A stretch of DNA of 64,000 bases from Microbacterium telephonicum (lineage in GTDB: Bacteria > Actinomycetota > Actinomycetes > Actinomycetales > Microbacteriaceae), in the NCBI RefSeq assembly GCF_003651225.1, contig NZ_RCDB01000003.1:375259-439258 (forward strand), read 5' to 3'. The position numbers and the translations under genes were made by a program. The notes below the pieces were generated by a model, which worked only from the letters and a program-made list of their open reading frames with translations, made no database searches and was not told the DNA's origin. This document shows, piece by piece, positions 37,871-54,784 of this stretch; the stretch's first letter is position 1; the number at the start of each line of letters is the position of its first letter.

Positions 37871-39889
37871 TCACGGCAGCGGCCCGCACTGCTCGATCGC
37901 GTACAGCCGGGTCGTTCCAGCAGACTCGATCTCGGTGAACAGCCCCGCCTCCACGGCAGCGTGCACACCGGCATACCGATTGCCGGCCGGATCCCCTCCG
38001 CCGAACTCGTGCGGGTCATAGAGCACGTACCGCACCCGCAGCGAGTCGAGGGCGGCGCAGACCGCTGGATCCTCGTCGATGTCGCGCAGGTCAGTCGATA
38101 GGAGCGTGCGATCCGGGTCGAGAAGGCCATTGACGTGCGGGAACACGGGCTCGCGCCCGGAGTACACCTCGGACAACGCTGAGCCGTCCCAGGGGTCGCC
38201 GAGCAGTCGTTGACCGGCGGGTACGATTCGCGCTACCTCGTCACGCATGAAGTCGATCTGGGTTCGAGAGACCACCGCCGAGTCGGCCTGGACGTCCGGA
38301 AGGCGGAAGACGACGGCGGCCGATGCAGAGACGCCGCCCAGGCGCATCCCGACAGCGCTGGAGAGCACCGTCGCCACCACGGCAATCAGAGTGATCAGGG
38401 GGCGCCAGCGGGGCCGACGGCTGCTCAGCCGGCGCGAAAGCCAGAGGATGCCCAGGGTGGCGAAGGTGACGCCCAGCACCGGCAGAGCGGAGCTGAGTCG
38501 GTAGCGGTCCTTATACCAGAGCGCCGTCGCAAGCTTCGCGAACACGTCGTCGGCGCCCGCGGCGAGCGCGAAGAGCACGGCGAGGATCGCGTACGACAGC
38601 ACTGCCCACCGCAGTTCCGGCCGCCGGGCCGCCAGAATCAGCCCCAGCCCGACCGCGAGGGCGAGCAGCAGCGAGGGGACCACCACGACCGACCCGACCC
38701 CGGTGGGCCAGGCCTGCGCCGCGACCTGCAGCAACCCGTCCGCGACGCTCTGTGTCGCCTGGGCCTGCGGGCCGCCGAGACGATCCTTCAGCGGACGCTC
38801 GAAAAGCCCGAGACTGAGCACGAGGAAGGCGAAACCGCCGGCGACGACCACGCATGTCGCGGCCGCCGTCGCGACAGCCCACCAACCGGCGCGGCGGCGG
38901 CGGATGGCGCCGGCGCGCCGTGCCCGCCGATAGGCACCCCAGGCCCGAGCAGCGACGAAGGGCGCGACGATGACGGCCCAAGTCATGAGCACACGCGGCT
39001 GCGAAGCGCCGATGGCGCCCAGGGCGAGGATGCTCACGGCCCCGCCGAGCCCGAAGCCGAGGCGCACACCGCGTCGCCGCGCGCGTCCGCGCCCGCCGAG
39101 CACCGCCACCGGCGCTGCGACCGCGACCGGCAACAACGCGGCGGCGAGGAAGGTGGGATAGAGCGTCCCCCAGGTGAGCAGGCTGTAAGGCATCGCCGCG
39201 AACGCCGAGCCGAGGGGGAGAGCGACGACGGCCACACGAGCGGGTGCGAACCGCGGCAACAGCACCTGCGCGAGCCAGGCCGCACCGGGGAGCCAGACCG
39301 CAGCGGCCACAGCGATCCACGCGGCATTTGCTGCGGCGGCGATGGACGCGCCTGTTGTCTGCACTACGGCGGCCACGAGCGTGTGCCAGGCCGCTGGATA
39401 GTACGAGAAGGTCTTGACCGTCTCGGTGATGGTGCGCAGGGTCAGCGATGAAGCGTTGCCGTCCGCGAGGATGCGGGCGGTTGCGGAGAGATGGAAGACG
39501 TTGTCGTAGGTCTGACTGATGCGATCCGCGGCCGGGATCTCGCCGAACGCGACGACGGCGACGATGACGGCGGCCACGAACCACGCGACACCCAGCCGCC
39601 ACGATCGCACGACGGGTGTGGACGGCGATGCACCTCGGCTTCGACGGCTGTAGAGCCACGCGGCGCCGCCGAGCGCCGCGGCGACGACCAAGCTCTGCCA
39701 GGCACCGAACGGGACTCTCAACGCACCGAACACCACCCCGGCGAGGGCGAGGGCGGCGATCCCGATCATGCCGGACACCGCGATGCGGGTCACCACCGCC
39801 AGACGCAGCGGCGCTGTCGCGAGGAGTCCGGGAACGAGCACGACGAGCACCGCGGCCGCCACGATGGGTAGCAGCTCGAGCCAGCTCAC
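37871..39889 (-). CDS. DUF6541 family large membrane protein
   Basis: A 672-residue protein with about twelve to fourteen membrane helices in the first 480 residues and a soluble extracytoplasmic C-terminal domain (about 500-672). The latter contains QIDFMRDEVARIVPAGQRLL and VRYVLYDPHEFGG. This is the shape of GT-C glycosyltransferases that use polyprenyl-phosphate sugars outside the membrane, and DUF6541 genes often occur in actinobacterial glycan loci; the enzymatic role is inferred. Its start overlaps the glfT2 stop by 4 bp, so it belongs to the glf-glfT2 operon. Confidence 0.8.
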   Translation of the reverse strand: MSWLELLPIVAAAVLVVLVPGLLATAPLRLAVVTRIAVSGMIGIAALALAGVVFGALRVPFGAWQSLVVAAALGGAAWLYSRRSRGASPSTPVVRSWRLGVAWFVAAVIVAVVAFGEIPAADRISQTYDNVFHLSATARILADGNASSLTLRTITETVKTFSYYPAAWHTLVAAVVQTTGASIAAAANAAWIAVAAAVWLPGAAWLAQVLLPRFAPARVAVVALPLGSAFAAMPYSLLTWGTLYPTFLAAALLPVAVAAPVAVLGGRGRARRRGVRLGFGLGGAVSILALGAIGASQPRVLMTWAVIVAPFVAARAWGAYRRARRAGAIRRRRAGWWAVATAAATCVVVAGGFAFLVLSLGLFERPLKDRLGGPQAQATQSVADGLLQVAAQAWPTGVGSVVVVPSLLLALAVGLGLILAARRPELRWAVLSYAILAVLFALAAGADDVFAKLATALWYKDRYRLSSALPVLGVTFATLGILWLSRRLSSRRPRWRPLITLIAVVATVLSSAVGMRLGGVSASAAVVFRLPDVQADSAVVSRTQIDFMRDEVARIVPAGQRLLGDPWDGSALSEVYSGREPVFPHVNGLLDPDRTLLSTDLRDIDEDPAVCAALDSLRVRYVLYDPHEFGGGDPAGNRYAGVHAAVEAGLFTEIESAGTTRLYAIEQCGPLP

Positions 39890-41721
39890 GGACGGGGCCG
39901 TCCCGCGAACACATCCCGCCAGCTCTCATCCGAGGTGAGCACCCGAGCAGCCGATCGGAATGCGCGGGCCAGGGCCGGCCACCGCAACCACAGCACCGCA
40001 TGCAGACGCAGGCTCCGAGCGAGTCCGCGCCAACTCGCCCGCCGACTGCGCCGGAACCAGTTCACCGCCTCCCCGTCCGCCGTCTGGACGAGTGCCGAAT
40101 CCAGGACGGAGAACACCGGCCACCCCGCCCGTTCGGCCGACATCTGCGCCTGCGGAGCGCGCCGGGCGGCTACGGATACCGGCAGGAGGAACTGGCGCAC
40201 GACCGCACGGAGTAGCGCGACCGCACCACCGGAGACCTCGGGGGCCGGCGGCAGTCCCGGCTGCGGCTCGACGACCGCGCCGTCGGGGAATCGCGCGCGC
40301 AGCGCGCGCACCTCGCTGAGGCGACTGTCGAGGTATCCGGGCAGGACGTCGGGGCCGGCGAGCACGTCCGAAATCGCGAGCGCGCGCAATCGCACTGCTC
40401 CGTACTGGAGGCCGAGCAGCGGTTTCAGATCGCCCAGCAACGAGTGGACCATGATGCCGAGCGGGCGCCGCGGAGCGGCGTGCAGGAGTTCGCCGATGAG
40501 CCTGTTCCGATGCAAGTAGTAGGCCTCCCAGCTTCGGGTGGGTGCCTTGCCTCGCCACCCGAGGTGCCAGACGGCGATGCCGGGGACGCTCACGGTGGGT
40601 ACGCCAGCCGCCGCGGCGCGCCGTCCGAACTCCACATCGTCGCCCTTGATGAACAGCGGCCACGACAAGCCGTGATCGCGCAGCAGCGGCAGCGGGATGA
40701 GGCACATCCACCAACCGTTGAAATCGGAGCGCTGCAGCTGATGGAACGCCGGCGCATCCCGGAACGGGGCGCGGGCGAAGTCGTGGTCGTAGGCGTCGTC
40801 GCGGTCCAGGCATACCCACCCGATGCGCTTGTCCCACTGTTCGGACTGCGTGTAGAGCACGCCGGGGTCGTCGAGGTGGAGCATCCCGCCGCCGACCAGG
40901 AGCGGGCCGCGGGCGTTGTCGGCGTAGGCGACGGCGCGCAGTAGTGACTCGGGCTCGGAAACGGCGTCGTCGTCGAGCAGCACGACGTAGGCGTCCTCGT
41001 CTTCGGCGAGGGCCTCGGACATCGCTCGGGAGAACCCGCCCGATCCGCCGATGTTGCGCTGCCGAAGGACGTGGAGGCGATCGCCCAGCCGCGCCGCGAC
41101 CTCGGCGAAGCCCGGCTGGTCCGCCACGAGATCGTCTCCCTGGTCGATCACGAAGATGCGACGAACGACGCGTTCCAGCTCGCCATCGTCGGCGAGTTGG
41201 CGGAGCTGGGACAGACACTCGACCGGACGGTTGAACGTCGTCATCCCCACCGACACGGTCGACCGTCGCGGAGGGTCACCAGGAAGCGACCAGTCGGCTT
41301 CGTCCAGACGGAGGGCACCACCACCGGCAGTCAAATCGAACCAGTAGGCGCCGCCGTCGTCGAACCCGGACAGCGGCAGGTCCAAGACCAGCGGCTCGGA
41401 GCCGAGGCCCTCGGTGCGCACGGTCGTCGCCCGCGCGGCTGCGTCCGAACGCCACACGCGCAGCGTACCCCCGCCGGCCGCGCGTACCGTCAGGCGCACG
41501 GTCCTCGCTCCGGTGTCGCGCTGCCAGTAGGCGGCCGGAAAAGCGTTGAAGTATGACCCGAAGGAGACCGTCGCGCCGGCCCGGAGATCGACGGAGCGCC
41601 GGCCGGTGATCACCACGCCGGCGGGGGCGCCGCCGTCGAGGTACAGAGGCACGGTCGCCTCGCGTCCATCGACGGGGAGCACGACGCGGGCGACGCGATG
41701 GTGCACGGCGGCTGCAGTCAC
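39886..41721 (-). CDS. glfT2: Galactofuranosyltransferase GlfT2-like
   Basis: A 611-residue enzyme, close to the 637 residues of mycobacterial GlfT2. An N-terminal beta-sandwich (about 1-150) precedes a GT-A domain with VGMTTFNRPVECLSQLRQL, the NIGGSGGFSRAM donor loop and the metal motif LLDDDAV near 247. GDDVEFGRRAA and the catalytic-site WHLGW near 384 follow, then a helical C-terminus. GlfT2 alternates beta-1,5 and beta-1,6 galactofuranose linkages to build galactan. It lies directly after glf, as Rv3808c lies beside Rv3809c. GTG start at 41721, 1 bp after the glf stop. Confidence 0.88.
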   Translation of the reverse strand: MTAAAVHHRVARVVLPVDGREATVPLYLDGGAPAGVVITGRRSVDLRAGATVSFGSYFNAFPAAYWQRDTGARTVRLTVRAAGGGTLRVWRSDAAARATTVRTEGLGSEPLVLDLPLSGFDDGGAYWFDLTAGGGALRLDEADWSLPGDPPRRSTVSVGMTTFNRPVECLSQLRQLADDGELERVVRRIFVIDQGDDLVADQPGFAEVAARLGDRLHVLRQRNIGGSGGFSRAMSEALAEDEDAYVVLLDDDAVSEPESLLRAVAYADNARGPLLVGGGMLHLDDPGVLYTQSEQWDKRIGWVCLDRDDAYDHDFARAPFRDAPAFHQLQRSDFNGWWMCLIPLPLLRDHGLSWPLFIKGDDVEFGRRAAAAGVPTVSVPGIAVWHLGWRGKAPTRSWEAYYLHRNRLIGELLHAAPRRPLGIMVHSLLGDLKPLLGLQYGAVRLRALAISDVLAGPDVLPGYLDSRLSEVRALRARFPDGAVVEPQPGLPPAPEVSGGAVALLRAVVRQFLLPVSVAARRAPQAQMSAERAGWPVFSVLDSALVQTADGEAVNWFRRSRRASWRGLARSLRLHAVLWLRWPALARAFRSAARVLTSDESWRDVFAGRPRP

Positions 41722-41722
41722 G

Positions 41723-44824
<3,102 letters not shown>

Positions 44825-44838
<14 letters not shown>

Positions 44839-46750
44839 CGTGCCTCCTGACGACGTGGACGAGGCGACCCAGCAACCGCTTGATACTGCTCACGAACCGC
44901 AGCCCCGCGAAAGCGACCCGGTAGAGGGGGCGCAGCACGGCGGACAGGTGCGGGTGGTTGAGGTTCACGTACATCCGCATGAGCGCGACCGGACCACCGT
45001 GTCCGGCCGCCCCGGCGCGCTGCATCAGCTGGATCTGCTCCACCGGGTAGCCACGGGTCGTCGAGAACAGCTCGTCGGTCTTGTAGTCGAGAGCGGTGTG
45101 GCTGATGGCCGCGTGCTCGGCCGTGAGGACCGTCCGAACGTGGAAGCCGCGCGACGCGGCGAACGACACGACGACGCGCTCCTGGAGCTTCGCGAGGTCG
45201 CCGTACCGGCCGGCTCCCCGATGCCCATAGTCGGCGAGTGACCATCCGTGCTCGGCGAGCGGACGCAGGGCCGCGGTGCGCGCGATCCACATCCCGCCGA
45301 ACGGCGCCAATGGGGAGATCTCATCGAGCGGCACGTCGATTTTGTCGCGCGCCAGCATGCGGAGGGCGTACCCCCGCAGCCCTGCCCAGGCCCGGCCCAT
45401 CATCGCGTAGCCGATGTGCATCGTCGGCGGGAACACCAGCCCGAGACCGGGCTCGCGCTGGAACATCGCGACAACGTTGCGCGCGTGCGCCGGCGTCCCG
45501 ACGAGATTCTCGAGCTGGTACCGGCGGAAGTAGCGCAGGCGATTGACGGTCTTGCGGTCGGAGCGGCGGGCGTGCAGCTTGACCAGCAGATCGTAACGGT
45601 CGGGCAGGATGAGGTCGCGGCACCCGACGAACAGGTCGGCCATGTCGCGACCGCGACTTGTGGGGGTGACCCGCACCTCGACCGCCCCCGGCCGGCCGTT
45701 CGCCCAGTCCTCCATCAGTCGTTCCAAACGGGATGCCGCGAAGCCGCTCGACGTCGTGACGACGACGTCGACCGTCCCGGGTAGGTGAGCGATCCCACCG
45801 AATACGGCGTCGGCGCCTTCCGGGTCGCTCATGTGCGCGACGGCGACGGTGCGCAACGGCGCCGCTTCGTCGTACGCGTCGACCTCATCGTGAAGCACCT
45901 CGAGCATGCTGGCGTTGGTGTTGAGCGTCTTGGGTGAAGTCGTGCGGGCGAGCCCGGCCCACAGTGCCTCCGCGGGATACCCGCGTGAGATCATCGCCTC
46001 GGCGATGTCGCGACCCAGGATGGCCTTGCGATCGAGGAATGGCGGGTAGGACTGGAACACAGCCTTGTCCACGAACGGCCAACCGGCCTCCAGTAGCGGC
46101 ACCGCGTCGAACAGGGCCGGATCCGCCGAGCCGATCACGCTCGCCGGGAACGCATAGGCGGTGCGGGCACCCGCCGCAGCCAGCGCGCTCAACAGTGCAG
46201 CGCGGTCGCGGTCCCTCAGGCTCTCCCCCTGATCCCAGAAGTCGTACCAAGCGGCGGAGCGTGCGATGCTCGCCGAGACGTCGAACCAGGCGAACGGTCG
46301 GTCGACAGCCGGGAATCCTTGAGAATCGAAGCTCTCGCGGACGTGATCCGCGTTCTGCACGCCGTCCCACGCGTCGATCTCGCCGGCGTCCATCCGCCCG
46401 ATGAAGTCGGCGAGCCGTCCGACGGGCCCGATCACGACGTCACCGGTCAGAGCAACACGGACCGGGCGGCCGCCGACGCGGTCAACAAGCTCGGCAAGCG
46501 CCTTCGCATACCAGCGGCGCGAAAAGGTGTCGGCATCCGCGACGACGACAATCCCTCCGAGCGCCTTCGCCTGCGCCCGCATCGCCTCGCCCGAGGTTGC
46601 GGGCAGGAGCACGACCAGCGTGCGGGCGACGCCTGCGAGGGCGGTGAGCGCGAGGCGTACATCCGCGGGAAGCCCGTCCCCACGAGCGGTCACGGCATAG
46701 ACGATGTCGCGCCCCAGGTTCTGTCGAGCTTCCTCGGGAACAACCGTCAT
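44825..46750 (-). CDS. RgpF-family glycosyltransferase 2
   Basis: A 641-residue paralogue of the next gene. The N-terminal half is more divergent (NLGRDIVYAVTARGDGLPAD, then the GPVGRLADFI region). The C-terminal half has the family signatures VAVAHMSDPEGADAVFGGI, SRGRDMADLFVGC and DLLVKLHARRSD. The start at 46750 (MTVVPEE) gives a domain length equal to the paralogue; the open frame upstream runs antisense to the divergent gene. TAGAAT at 46818-46823 is a candidate -10, giving a leader of about 60 nt. First gene of the operon leading to glf and glfT2. Confidence 0.82.
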
Positions 46751-46817
46751 CCGTGGGGCTCTTTCGTCGGTGGAGATGATGCAGACGGGATGCCGGCCAC
46801 GCGGCTTCCGCCCTGGA

Positions 46818-46823
46818 ATTCTA
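46818..46823 (-). promoter_or_regulatory. -10 box for the RgpF-glf-glfT2 operon
   Basis: TAGAAT on the minus strand, about 67 bp before the start at 46750. It sits 48 bp from the divergent TATCGT box, so the two operons share a 132-bp control region. Confidence 0.5.
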
Positions 46824-46870
46824 GCCGCCCCTCGCGCACGGAATGATGCGAAGCCCGTCACCGCGCCGAC

Positions 46871-46876
46871 TATCGT
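46871..46876 (+). promoter_or_regulatory. Leaderless -10 box for the gene at 46883
   Basis: TATCGT followed by GAGCGA (6 nt) and ATG. Confidence 0.7.
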
Positions 46877-46882
46877 GAGCGA

Positions 46883-47854
46883 ATGCACAGCATCCCACGG
46901 CACGCTCTGGCCCGCGTCCGACGTGCCGCCCGGCGTGCCATCCGTGTCGCGCTCGTCCGATTCGGCGGCCTTCCGTACAGCGAGAAGGGACCGGATGCAC
47001 TGACGCCGGAGACAGCGGCGGACGTCCGCTCGCTCTGGCTCAGGAACCTGCGGTCCCGGGTGCGTCTGATCGACCCGGCCGCGCACGAGACCGTCACCCT
47101 GACGAGCTTCGGGGACCGCGTGTCGACGGCGTGGCTCGCGATCGAATCCATCGGTCGCGGCACGGCCCTCCCCGGACGCATCATCCTCTGGCTCGAGACG
47201 CCCGTGCCGCGTCTCGGTCGCAAGTTGCGTCGGCTGCAGCGGCGGGGTCTCGAGATACTGGCCGCCGAGCCCGGTTTGGGTCCGTACACGAAGTTCTGGC
47301 CGTATCTGGAGTCCCACGAGCCGGACGGTCCGCTCGTCACCTGCGATGACGACATCGTGTATCCGCCGTGGTGGCTCGAGCGACTCCGCGGTCACGCCGT
47401 CGCACATGAGAACACGGTCGTCGCCCACCGCGCCCATCGCATCGTCATGGACGAGCCACAGGCTTTCCGCCCCTATCGCGGCTGGGCGCCCTGCCTGACG
47501 AACGAGCCCGGATTCGACCATTTCGCGACGTCGGTGTCCGGCCAATTGCTGCCGGTGGGACTCCAACACGAACTGCGCCGGCGCGGTCGTACGTTCCTGC
47601 AGCACGCGCCGCGTGCCGACGACATTTGGATCGACTTCGTCGCGGCGGAAGCGGGCTATCCGACGGCGCAGGTGGCTGTGGCCCCGGCGCATTGGGCCTT
47701 CGTCCCGGGATCCCAGGTCGTCACCCTCAACTCATCGAACGTATGGGCGGACGCGAACGACTCCCAGCTGCGCGACACGCACACCCCGCGGTCATACGCG
47801 CGCATCTGGTCCGATGCCCGCAACTCGACCGAGGGCAGGGCCTGGCCGGGCTGA
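46883..47854 (+). CDS. Putative GT-A-type glycosyltransferase of unrecognised family
   Basis: A 323-residue protein with a basic amphipathic N-terminus (1-25). Its core carries VTLTSFGDRVSTAWLAIESI, then RIILWLETP, LGPYTKFWPYL and the acidic metal-type motif VTCDDDIVYPPWWLERL near residues 152-168. Position and motif suggest a GT-A nucleotide-sugar transferase; I do not recognise the family. The C-terminal part contains HAPRADDIWIDFVAAEAGYP, another possible active-site helix. It is flanked by rhamnan and GtrA genes and has its own leaderless promoter. It converges on gtrA with 6 bp between stops. Confidence 0.65.
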   Translation: MHSIPRHALARVRRAARRAIRVALVRFGGLPYSEKGPDALTPETAADVRSLWLRNLRSRVRLIDPAAHETVTLTSFGDRVSTAWLAIESIGRGTALPGRIILWLETPVPRLGRKLRRLQRRGLEILAAEPGLGPYTKFWPYLESHEPDGPLVTCDDDIVYPPWWLERLRGHAVAHENTVVAHRAHRIVMDEPQAFRPYRGWAPCLTNEPGFDHFATSVSGQLLPVGLQHELRRRGRTFLQHAPRADDIWIDFVAAEAGYPTAQVAVAPAHWAFVPGSQVVTLNSSNVWADANDSQLRDTHTPRSYARIWSDARNSTEGRAWPG

Positions 47855-47860
47855 GGATGA

Positions 47861-48337
47861 TCAGGCCTGCTCGACAGCGATCCGACGCCCTTCGCCGTCT
47901 TCATCGGGAAAGACCCAGCGGTCGTAGGTGAAGAAGCGGAAGACAGTCGCGAGAGCCTGACCGATCAGCGTTCCGGAGATGTTGTCCGCCACCGGGCCCT
48001 CCAACCCCAGCACGTAACGCGAGAACGCCAGACAGCCCAATTGCAGCCCCATCGCGACCAGGTTCAAGAGCACGAATACGACGTACCGCGACAGGCGCCG
48101 CTTGATCTGCCGCGATCCGAAGGTCCAGTAGCGGTTGCCGATGTACGTGACCACCGTCGCGACGGCGATCGCGATGACCTTGGCAACGACCGGCAGGTCG
48201 TAGAGCGGGCCGGCACCGCTGAACCCGAAGGCCAGGAGGTTGAACGTCACGGCATCCACGACGAACGCTACGCCACCGACGACAAGGAAGGCTCCCCCCT
48301 TGCGCAGGTAGGAAACGAGGGAGTGGGACGAACTCAC
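47861..48337 (-). CDS. GtrA-family membrane protein
   Basis: A 158-residue protein with four membrane helices: FLVVGGVAFVVDAVTFNLLAF in helix 1, AIAVATVVTYIGNRYWTFGS in the centre and ATVFRFFTYDRWVF at the end. GtrA-type proteins are thought to flip polyprenyl-phosphate-linked sugars or help the glycosyltransferase encoded nearby. The GTG start at 48337 is supported by GGAGAGG 7 nt upstream; longer readings (ATG 48391) would add a basic extension overlapping the promoter. Divergent from the partner polyprenyl-phosphate sugar transferase. Confidence 0.85.
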   Translation of the reverse strand: MSSSHSLVSYLRKGGAFLVVGGVAFVVDAVTFNLLAFGFSGAGPLYDLPVVAKVIAIAVATVVTYIGNRYWTFGSRQIKRRLSRYVVFVLLNLVAMGLQLGCLAFSRYVLGLEGPVADNISGTLIGQALATVFRFFTYDRWVFPDEDGEGRRIAVEQA

Positions 48338-48435
48338 CGACCGGCCTCTCCGCGAGCCGGGCCCGCACCGCCTCCATGATAACTTGGTCATCGCCGCGCG
48401 CCGACGTCTTCCCGCGCGCTCGAGGAGTGGAATTC

Positions 48436-49372
48436 GTGCCTGAGCCGACGGCGCCGCGCATCGCCGCAATCGTCCCGTGTCACAACGAGGAGCTGGCCAT
48501 CGCCAAGGTCGTGAGCGATCTGCGCGCTGCGGTCCCGGAGATGACGGTCTACGTCTTCGACAACGCGAGCACGGACCGTACGGTCAGGGTCGCGGAAGCG
48601 GCCGGAGCGATCGTCCGCCACGAGTACACCAAGGGCAAGGGCAACGTTGTGCGCCGCGCCTTCGCCGATATCGACGCGGACGTCTACGTCCTGATCGACG
48701 GCGATGACACCTATGCGACCGCCGATCTGCCTGCGATGATCGAGGCGCTGCTCACTGGTCCGTACGACCACGTGCTCGGGGTGCGGCGCGAGACCCAGGT
48801 CGGCGCGTACCGCCCGGGGCACGAACTCGGCAACAAGGGATTCAACTGGTTCGTCAGCGGGGTCTTCGGCTCGGCCGTGAGCGACATGCTCAGCGGATAC
48901 CGCGTCTTCTCCCGCCGTTTCGTCAAGAGCTTCCCCGCACTATCGCGCGAGTTCGAGATCGAGACCGAGCTCACCGTACACGCCATGAGCCTGCGCGTCC
49001 CCCAGATCGAGGTGCCCGTCGGTTTCAAGGACCGCCCGGTCGGCAGCGAAAGCAAACTCCGCACATATCATGACGGGTTCCGCATCCTGTCGCTCATCGT
49101 CGGCCTGATCCGACACGAGCGCCCCATGCTCTTCTACGGGATCACCGGCACCCTGTTGGCACTGCTCGGCCTGATCATCGGGATGCCGGTGATCGTCGAT
49201 TTCATCGCAACCGGTCTCGTACCACGCCTGCCGACGGCGATCCTCGCAGTCGGCATCGTCATCGTCGCCTTCCTCTCGTGGACCATCGGGCTCGTCCTCG
49301 ACGGCGTCCTCAAAGCACGCCGGGAGATCAGCAGGCTGAACTACCTCTCCCACGCGGCGGTCTCGGGCACCG

Positions 49373-49392
<20 letters not shown>
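48436..49392 (+). CDS. Polyprenyl-phosphate glycosyltransferase (DPM1/GtrB-like family 2)
   Basis: A 318-residue protein: GT-A domain 1-230 with AAIVPCHNEELAIAKVVSDL, VFDNASTDRT, the metal motif DGDDTY near 89-94 and SGYRVFSRRF. Two C-terminal membrane helices lie at about 240-262 and 275-300. It should attach a sugar to polyprenyl phosphate for extracytoplasmic glycosylation, with GtrA helping to flip it. The GTG at 48436 was chosen because GAGGAG (48422-48427) lies 8 nt upstream; ATG 48376 is possible but lacks a signal. Overlaps the next gene by 20 bp. Confidence 0.87.
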
Positions 49393-53367
<3,975 letters not shown>

Positions 53368-53371
53368 CCCG

Positions 53372-54784
53372 GTGACGATCGAGTTCGGCAAGCACCTGAC
53401 AGTCACCGAGACCACGATCCCAGGGCTGGTCGTCCTCGAGCTGCCCGTTCACGGCGACTCTCGCGGCTGGTTCAAGGAGAACTGGCAGCTCGAGAAAATG
53501 GTGCCCGCCGGCTTGCCGGACTTCGGCCCGGTGCAGAACAACATCTCGTTCAACGACGCGGTCGGCACGACCCGCGGCATTCACGCGGAGCCCTGGGACA
53601 AGTACGTCTCCGTCGCGACCGGGCGCATCTTCGGAGCCTGGGTCGATCTGCGCGAGGGGCCGACGTTCGGCGCCGTGTTCACCACCGAGCTCGACCCCTC
53701 CCGCGCCATCTACGTGCCGCGCGGCGTCGGAAACTCCTATCAGACGCTCGAGCCCGACACCGCGTACACCTACTTGGTCAACGACCACTGGTCTGCCGCC
53801 GCGACATACTCGTTCCTCAACCTCGCCGACGAGACCGCGGCGATCGCCTGGCCGATCCCGCTCGCCGACGTGGAGATCAGCGAGAAAGACAAGAACCACC
53901 CACGACTGGCAGATGTCACCCCGATACCGGCGAAGAAGATCCTCGTGGTCGGCGCGAACGGCCAGCTCGGTCTGGCGCTTCGAGCCGAGTACGTGGACGA
54001 CCCGCGCCTCGAGTTCGCCGGTCGCGAAGAGCTCGACCTCGCCGCCCCGGGACTGGAGACCGCCCGCCGCTGGCGCGATTACGCGACGATCGTGAACGCG
54101 GCGGCGTACACCGCCGTCGACATGGCGGAGACCGCGGAGGGCCGCAGTGAGGCCTGGGGCGCCAACGTCACGGCACTGACGACGCTCGCACGGATCGCCG
54201 CAGCTCACGGCATCACACTCGTGCACATTTCAAGCGATTACGTGTTCGACGGCACGAAAGACGGTGCTTACACCGAGCAGGACCCGCTCACCCCGCTCGG
54301 CGTCTACGGGCAGACCAAAGCGGCCGGCGATCAGGTCGTGGCCACCGTGCCGCGGCACTACATCCTGCGCACCAGTTGGGTGATCGGCGAGGGTAACAAT
54401 TTCGTCCGCACAATGGCGAGCCTCGCGGAGCGCGGCATCGACCCGAAGGTCGTGAACGACCAGACCGGCCGGCTCACGTTCACTCCCACGATCGCCGCCG
54501 CGGTACGTCACCTTCTGGAGACGGAGGCGCCGTTCGGTGTGTACAACGTCACGAGCGACGGCGAGCCGGCGACATGGTTCGAGATCGCGCGGGAGGTTTT
54601 CGCGCTCACGGGACACGACCCGCTGCGTGTTACCGGCGTGTCCACTGAAGACTACTTCGCCGCCGCAACTACCCGCGTGGCACCACGCCCCCGCAATAGT
54701 GTCCTCGACCTACGACGCGTGCAAGAGACCGGTTTCACTCCCCTTGCCTCAGGGGTGCTTCTGCGTGATTATCTCTCGAGTTAG
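53372..54784 (+). CDS. rmlCD: Fused dTDP-4-dehydrorhamnose 3,5-epimerase/reductase
   Basis: A 470-residue bifunctional protein. Residues 1-180 are an RmlC-type cupin with [13 protein letters not shown] (His71 at the catalytic position). Residues 188-470 are RmlD, with NAD(P) loop VVGANGQLG (192-200), [22 protein letters not shown] and the Tyr312-x3-Lys316 pair. Together they complete dTDP-L-rhamnose synthesis. In the cupin, the usual GFAHGF-type segment reads GVGNSYQ, so one conserved histidine is absent. GTG start 53372 lies 4 bp after rmlB. The stop overlaps that of the convergent DUF2142 gene by 3 bp. Confidence 0.93.
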   Translation: MTIEFGKHLTVTETTIPGLVVLELPVHGDSRGWFKENWQLEKMVPAGLPDFGPVQNNISFNDAVGTTRGIHAEPWDKYVSVATGRIFGAWVDLREGPTFGAVFTTELDPSRAIYVPRGVGNSYQTLEPDTAYTYLVNDHWSAAATYSFLNLADETAAIAWPIPLADVEISEKDKNHPRLADVTPIPAKKILVVGANGQLGLALRAEYVDDPRLEFAGREELDLAAPGLETARRWRDYATIVNAAAYTAVDMAETAEGRSEAWGANVTALTTLARIAAAHGITLVHISSDYVFDGTKDGAYTEQDPLTPLGVYGQTKAAGDQVVATVPRHYILRTSWVIGEGNNFVRTMASLAERGIDPKVVNDQTGRLTFTPTIAAAVRHLLETEAPFGVYNVTSDGEPATWFEIAREVFALTGHDPLRVTGVSTEDYFAAATTRVAPRPRNSVLDLRRVQETGFTPLASGVLLRDYLSS

